Assembly (NCBI GenBank): GCA_913031405.1 | Contig: CAJWCX010000004.1 | Span: 1-18,279 of the forward strand | Direction of reading: 5' to 3' | DNA length: 18,279 nucleotides | Source of the DNA: an uncultured Flavobacteriales bacterium | Lineage (GTDB): Bacteria; Bacteroidota; Bacteroidia; Flavobacteriales_D; Crocinitomicaceae | In this document: positions 14,891-18,279 of the stretch, one piece after another | How the letters are laid out: the number at the start of each line of letters is the position of its first letter | Numbering within the stretch: the stretch's first letter is position 1 | Position numbers and translations under genes: made by a program | The notes under the pieces: generated by a model | Database searches by the model: none | Told to the model about the DNA's origin: nothing | What the model saw: the letters and a program-made list of their open reading frames with translations, nothing else

Positions 14891-16841
14891 ATTTCAGTAC
14901 TATTAGATAATTCCGTTGTGGCATCATAAAGCTCCTCACAAAGGCATAGGACTCATTCAGTAAATTCTTAATGGTAAAGCGTAAGGTGATGGAATGACTT
15001 TGCTTTGTGTTCCAAGTGTAATACGTACTCAAAGTACTGATAATAAATCCGTTAACCTTGTTTTCTTCAATATTTTCATTTAAGGCGTAGCGACTAGAAA
15101 GGGCATAGTTTGAAAACCTTATTCCTATCGACTTGTAAATTACAGAAAGGTCAACGTTTCCTGTATGTAATGGAATATATGCAATTTGATCACCGTAGGT
15201 TGGAGAACTTTTCTCTGAGATATCAACCGCACTTTGATAACTGTAATTTACATCAATTTTTGTTTTGATATTTTTTGAAATATTCCAATGACTTCCAATT
15301 TTTATATCTGTCCCTAGTATTCTTGCGTTTTCGACATTTTGCATGGACCAAATAAAAAGATTTTTGGTAGGAATGGCTACTATTTTATTCGATACAAAGT
15401 TGGTATAAAAGTTCTGCCGAACGAATAGCTGGTAATTTTTTGAATGTATTGGATAAATAGACCATCCGTAATTGATTTGATGTGCATCTTCAGGAAGAAG
15501 AGATGTGTTTCCGATATTGTTATAATACAATTCATTAAATGAAGGCATCCTGAATGAGCTTCTGTACCAGAATTCTTGTATAAATTTGAAATTATATTCT
15601 TTTGAGGACCATTTTACAAATGGGTTCAATCGAAAACGATTAATGGCACTCATGCCATTCAAGTTGTTCTCATTAATAAATTGAGAAGAGATTTCAAGTT
15701 TTAGGTTCATCTTATTCGCAAATTCATAATCCGCCCCAATAAGTCCGTAATGATGAGCCCTGATAGGTCGAGCAAAGTTCGGATTGTCCACAGTTAATTG
15801 ACTCTGTATCTGCTCCAAACCAAGATTAACCTTAAATTGATCATGGAATTTCTTAACAAGGTTGGCACCAACCTGAAGAGATCTATTTTTATACATATCA
15901 GATATTCCGCCGTCCGTATTCAGAAAATTGGGGTCTCTGTAATGAAGTTGGTTCTCATTAAGCTTGAAAAATGCACGGAAGTTGGTGCTATTACCTTTTG
16001 TCGTATAATCTCCAAAAATACTATTATCACTACTCGTGAGTCTTTCGTCTGCCGAGGAGTTATAAAGGATCACGGCTCCTGGAACACCTTGGTCGAAGTT
16101 TTTTTGCAGAAAACCCAATCTGAAAAAAGAACGTCTACCTTTAAACCCAGATGTAAATCCCCATGTGTGGTCTTCATAATCATTATTCAATCTGAAATCC
16201 TCTATGGTTTGAGAACCATTTTGAATCGTATAGGGGTAGCTTCCGTTGGTTTTTCTATAGCTACCATGAGCGCTCATGAGAAATTTTTTATTGGAATATT
16301 TCATAGTACCGTAAGAACCCAATTGATTAAAAGAACCCTGCTTTCCGATTATTCTGAATTGTAAACCATTATTTCCAAAATGATTTTCAAAGGTCTCCAT
16401 GGAAAATTGACTCCCAGAGACTTGTGCTGATATGGGTAACATTAAGCTGACTGATTGATTCGTGCCACCAATTATTTGTTGTATGTTATCGGCATGAATT
16501 TGTCCTAAATTTACTTGTCCATTTTGTGTGTTTTGGATACTAAATCCATCTGCGACAATTGCTGAGTGGCTTGCGCCAAGACCTCTCGATGAAACAGTTT
16601 TTAAACCTCCTAAGCCTCCGTATGATTTAATAGAAGTACTGGTTAATTTTTGAATGAGGTCACCTGCATCATTTGCTTGTAATCCTTGAATATCATCGGA
16701 ATCAAGGCTTTCCCATTCATTCGAGCTTAAAATGGTATCAAGAGAATAGCTGATAACAACTTCTTTCATTTCTTGTATTGTACTTTTTTGTCCAATACAA
16801 TGGCTTCCAATCCATAAACAAGAAATGATGACCAGTCTCAT
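14877..16841 (-). CDS. btuB: BtuB-like TonB-dependent outer-membrane receptor for cobamides
   Basis: The 654-residue protein has a short signal peptide (about 1-18), a possible TonB box near EVVISYSL (27-34), a plug domain (about 45-145, with SSRGLGASHSAIVADGF and QIHADNIQQIIGG) and a long beta-barrel that ends in an aromatic-rich strand (NYLIVLKYAFN). The size matches BtuB, and there is no carboxypeptidase-like N-terminal domain of the SusC type. TonB-dependent receptors import scarce ligands across the outer membrane using TonB energy. The cobalamin riboswitch upstream and the BtuG-like partner downstream make cobalamin or a related cobamide the likely ligand. It overlaps the lipoprotein gene by 14 bases and is separated from the upstream DUF4465 gene by 54 bases that hold a strong hairpin. 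Confidence 0.87.
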   Translation of the reverse strand: MRLVIISCLWIGSHCIGQKSTIQEMKEVVISYSLDTILSSNEWESLDSDDIQGLQANDAGDLIQKLTSTSIKSYGGLGGLKTVSSRGLGASHSAIVADGFSIQNTQNGQVNLGQIHADNIQQIIGGTNQSVSLMLPISAQVSGSQFSMETFENHFGNNGLQFRIIGKQGSFNQLGSYGTMKYSNKKFLMSAHGSYRKTNGSYPYTIQNGSQTIEDFRLNNDYEDHTWGFTSGFKGRRSFFRLGFLQKNFDQGVPGAVILYNSSADERLTSSDNSIFGDYTTKGNSTNFRAFFKLNENQLHYRDPNFLNTDGGISDMYKNRSLQVGANLVKKFHDQFKVNLGLEQIQSQLTVDNPNFARPIRAHHYGLIGADYEFANKMNLKLEISSQFINENNLNGMSAINRFRLNPFVKWSSKEYNFKFIQEFWYRSSFRMPSFNELYYNNIGNTSLLPEDAHQINYGWSIYPIHSKNYQLFVRQNFYTNFVSNKIVAIPTKNLFIWSMQNVENARILGTDIKIGSHWNISKNIKTKIDVNYSYQSAVDISEKSSPTYGDQIAYIPLHTGNVDLSVIYKSIGIRFSNYALSSRYALNENIEENKVNGFIISTLSTYYTWNTKQSHSITLRFTIKNLLNESYAFVRSFMMPQRNYLIVLKYAFN

Positions 16842-16851
16842 ATTTTAAATT

Positions 16852-16885
16852 GAACCGAGGTATGCAGGTTGTAGAACCTCGGTTC
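16852..16885 (-). promoter_or_regulatory. Strong intercistronic hairpin between the DUF4465 and btuB-like genes
   Basis: Two perfect 10-base arms (16852-16861 and 16876-16885, GAACCGAGGT and ACCTCGGTTC) enclose a 14-base loop. On the coding strand the arm is followed by AATTTAAAAT and the ATG of the receptor gene, with no U-tract, so it does not look like a standard intrinsic terminator. A shorter alternative hairpin (AGGTT, 4-base loop, AACCT) shares bases with the main stem. It may protect the upstream message from 3' decay or restrict expression of the receptor gene. Confidence 0.7.
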
Positions 16886-16895
16886 TTTGTCAATG

Positions 16896-17858
16896 TTACT
16901 TGATGATTTTTTTGGTGACTGTACCGTTTTCAGTAGCTATTTTTAATACATAAATACCTGAGGGTAATGCTGAAAAGTCTACGTTTGAGTGAATATCATG
17001 TGTTTGCTCGATAACTTTTCTACCACCAACTGTAGTTAAGGTTAGGATGCCATTGGGACCATCCACAAAAAGTTCGTCTTGAACTGGATTGGGGTAGGTT
17101 ATAAAATCTGACTCATCCACTTCTGAAATACCAAGGGGTGCTTCCCAGAGGATGTAGTCTATAGCAACATAAGCAGGGGTATTCATTCCAAAATCTCCGT
17201 TGTCAGAAGATTCGAATCGCATTGAAACGTTTGTCGCTCCACCTACAAAAACTTCGGTCAGGTCAACTGTTTCCCACGTGTCAACTATGTAGTCTTCTGT
17301 GTTGTCTGTGAAACGATAATCAGCAAGATAAAACTCCACAGAATCCTTGCTGCCAATTTCGTTTTCACAGATGATCCAAACTCTGAAAAAATCCTCTCCA
17401 TTAGTCCCGTCAACTTCGCCTGACGCATTCGTAGGCTCACCGAACTTTTTACCAAAAGAATCTCCATTGAGCATCGATAATCCTGCATATGTCGTATTGG
17501 AGATTTTAAAGGAAAGGATTCGAACATCTTCGAACTCGCTGTATATTTCGGGATTGGAGTAAGCAACAGCATATCCTGTTGAATTATCAGCTCCCCCTCC
17601 GGGATAGGCACTAAATTGATTTCCATATCCTGGAGTGATATTATCTGTGACATTGGATATGGCAAAACCTGTGAAAGAACCCCATTCTTCGTCGTAGGTA
17701 TTATTGAGCAGTATGGGGTCAAAATCAAAGTAAGGATTCCCTCCAGTTCCGTCGTTGTCGTAGGATTCTGGTTCAGTTAAATAGCCCTCGAAATCGATTT
17801 GGGCCTGTAAATTTGCTCCAATAAACAGAGCAGTCATTAAAATGTAAACTTTCTTCAT
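16896..17858 (-). CDS. DUF4465-type T9SS-exported protein, first gene of the B12 operon
   Basis: The 320 residues comprise a signal peptide (1-20, ending LQAQ), a beta-rich domain (about 21-242) and a type A T9SS sorting domain (about 246-320) that starts at ITYPNPVQDE and ends TKKIIK. The middle domain shows DFEGYL (22-27), WGSFTGFAISN (59-69), YGNQFSAYPGGGA (78-90) and VAIDYILWEA (231-240), the pattern of DUF4465. DUF4465 proteins are often found in Bacteroidota B12-uptake loci. Placement directly after a cobalamin riboswitch suggests surface capture of cobamides, or an accessory role to the receptor. I cannot tell whether it is related to the Bacteroides B12-binding protein BtuH. It is likely the most highly expressed gene of the operon, being closest to the promoter and separated from the rest by a hairpin. 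Confidence 0.85.
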   Translation of the reverse strand: MKKVYILMTALFIGANLQAQIDFEGYLTEPESYDNDGTGGNPYFDFDPILLNNTYDEEWGSFTGFAISNVTDNITPGYGNQFSAYPGGGADNSTGYAVAYSNPEIYSEFEDVRILSFKISNTTYAGLSMLNGDSFGKKFGEPTNASGEVDGTNGEDFFRVWIICENEIGSKDSVEFYLADYRFTDNTEDYIVDTWETVDLTEVFVGGATNVSMRFESSDNGDFGMNTPAYVAIDYILWEAPLGISEVDESDFITYPNPVQDELFVDGPNGILTLTTVGGRKVIEQTHDIHSNVDFSALPSGIYVLKIATENGTVTKKIIK

Positions 17859-17919
17859 CGTTGAAAAATTAATTAAAAAATAAAACGTTGAAGAAATCAG
17901 TTAACAGAAAATAAGCCTC

Positions 17920-17967
17920 ATAGCACAGAAGTACTATAAAAATTAAGTCTGACTTTAATCTGAAGTC
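17920..17967 (-). promoter_or_regulatory. Possible expression platform of the riboswitch
   Basis: Just after the aptamer (reading leftward) lie two short, mutually exclusive hairpins sharing the same AAGTC segment: GACTT/AAGTC at 17951-17955 and 17963-17967, and AAGT/ACTT at 17945-17948 and 17952-17955. The second is followed by five U residues (17938-17942). A third hairpin, with 7-bp arms at 17920-17926 and 17931-17937 and a 4-base loop, comes next. The overlap resembles an antiterminator/terminator choice, but the stems are weak, so control of translation is equally possible. Confidence 0.4.
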
Positions 17968-17980
17968 TTCTCTTTATTCA

Positions 17981-18148
17981 ATGGCAAGTATTCTGGCTTA
18001 AGCTAATTTCGATTTACCTTCCCGTTTACACAGTGGTATTCAAATCGTTTTTAAAGCTAATACAGCTGCAGATACAGCTCCGGATTCTAATCGGATTCCT
18101 TATTAATCTCTCGAACCATCGAACGGCACGAAGATAATAGAAATACTT
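17981..18148 (-). promoter_or_regulatory. Cobalamin (B12) riboswitch aptamer
   Basis: The minus strand shows the conserved elements of the cobalamin riboswitch in the right order: GAGAGATTAATAAGGAATCC, then AATCCGGAGCTG, then CTGCAGCTGTA, then CCACTG and GGGAAGG, and finally the B12 box AAGCCAGAATACTTGCCA (17982-17999). The first and last segments can pair to close the structure (18142-18148 with 17986-17992, seven pairs, matching P1). The RNA binds adenosylcobalamin or a related cobamide and turns down the downstream uptake genes when B12 is plentiful. It lies 122 bases upstream of the DUF4465 gene. The identification rests on several family-specific motifs and is firm; the exact ends are approximate. 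Confidence 0.94.
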
Positions 18149-18182
18149 TTAATGGGAATAATAAATATATTTTCATGCATGT

Positions 18183-18190
18183 CAAAAATA
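18183..18190 (-). promoter_or_regulatory. Candidate promoter box for the B12 operon
   Basis: TATTTTTG on the minus strand matches TAnnTTTG and lies about 35 bases before the start of the riboswitch aptamer, where a promoter is needed. No -33 TTTG at standard spacing is visible. Together with the riboswitch this predicts a leader of about 320 bases before the first ATG. Confidence 0.4.
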
Positions 18191-18279
18191 TGCTAAGCCC
18201 CTTTAATTACGTGGGTTATGCGTGCTTTACACACCGTTATTGTTAATAACTAACAAAGCAAAATGAAACTTTGAGCTAA
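18191..18279 (-). other. Window-edge sequence with no recognisable gene
   Basis: This edge segment is richer in GC than the surrounding intergenic DNA around 18198-18235 and contains a perfect hairpin with 6-bp arms (18236-18241 and 18245-18250, loop of three). One minus-strand frame is open from the edge to a TAA at 18227-18229, so it could be the last 16 codons of a gene outside the window, but nothing in it is recognisable. Confidence 0.2.

Noticed and set aside
18196..18205. Minus-strand GGGGCTTAGC resembles the 5' end of an alanine or isoleucine tRNA
   Set aside because: The following bases do not continue the D-arm, and no anticodon arm, T-arm or CCA-proximal stem follows.
18210..18279. 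Possible integron attC-like recombination site at the right edge
   Set aside because: I tested the segment against the GTTRRRY and RYYYAAC core patterns and found no match in the right arrangement.
1..18279. Search for CRISPR arrays, insertion sequences, tRNA and rRNA genes
   Set aside because: Reading both strands I saw no regularly spaced direct repeats, transposase-like protein, terminal inverted repeats or RNA-gene cores; a covariance-model scan would be the decisive check.

Overview
The window looks like chromosomal DNA from a member of the Bacteroidota, most likely a Flavobacteriia- or Cytophagia-type organism. It is AT-rich and its genes are tightly packed. Two encoded proteins end in Por secretion (type IX, T9SS) sorting domains, start codons lack clear Shine-Dalgarno sequences, and several gene starts are preceded by matches to the Bacteroidota promoter box TAnnTTTG. 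A menaquinone gene (menE) and a TonB-dependent receptor with a surface lipoprotein partner fit the same group. I cannot assign a genus.

Layout. Positions 1-7838 are all on the minus strand. Reading in transcription order: an M16B peptidase pair (active subunit, then a pseudo-active partner), a purple-acid-phosphatase-like secreted phosphoesterase, dnaX, menE, and a DnaJ-domain membrane protein that runs off the left edge. At 7839-7968 there is a divergent promoter region. Positions 7969-9931 on the plus strand hold a secreted repeat protein (probably a beta-propeller) whose 3' end overlaps a secreted NlpC/P60 peptidoglycan hydrolase. Positions 9925-11780 on the minus strand hold a PyrR-like phosphoribosyltransferase, murQ and a small membrane protein, coupled head to tail. 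A radical SAM/SPASM enzyme follows at 11864-12886 on the plus strand.

The right third (12889-18190, minus strand) is one coherent locus for capturing vitamin B12 at the cell surface. A candidate promoter leads into a clear cobalamin riboswitch (about 17981-18148), followed by a DUF4465-type T9SS-exported protein, a strong 10-bp intercistronic hairpin, a BtuB-like TonB-dependent receptor, a BtuG-like beta-propeller surface lipoprotein and a second T9SS-exported surface protein. The last three genes overlap one another. The model is that low B12 lets the operon be expressed, surface proteins capture cobamide and hand it to the receptor. The inner-membrane BtuCDF transporter is not in the window.

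The most unusual small-scale signal is in dnaX. A run of 14 A residues in the coding strand sits where the clamp-loader collar domain ends, and both alternative reading frames reach a stop within two codons after it. This is the arrangement expected for making a gamma-like short product by slippage, as in Thermus dnaX. A second recurring pattern is a TAnnTTTG-like box lying exactly four bases before the start codon of three separate genes, which suggests leaderless mRNAs.
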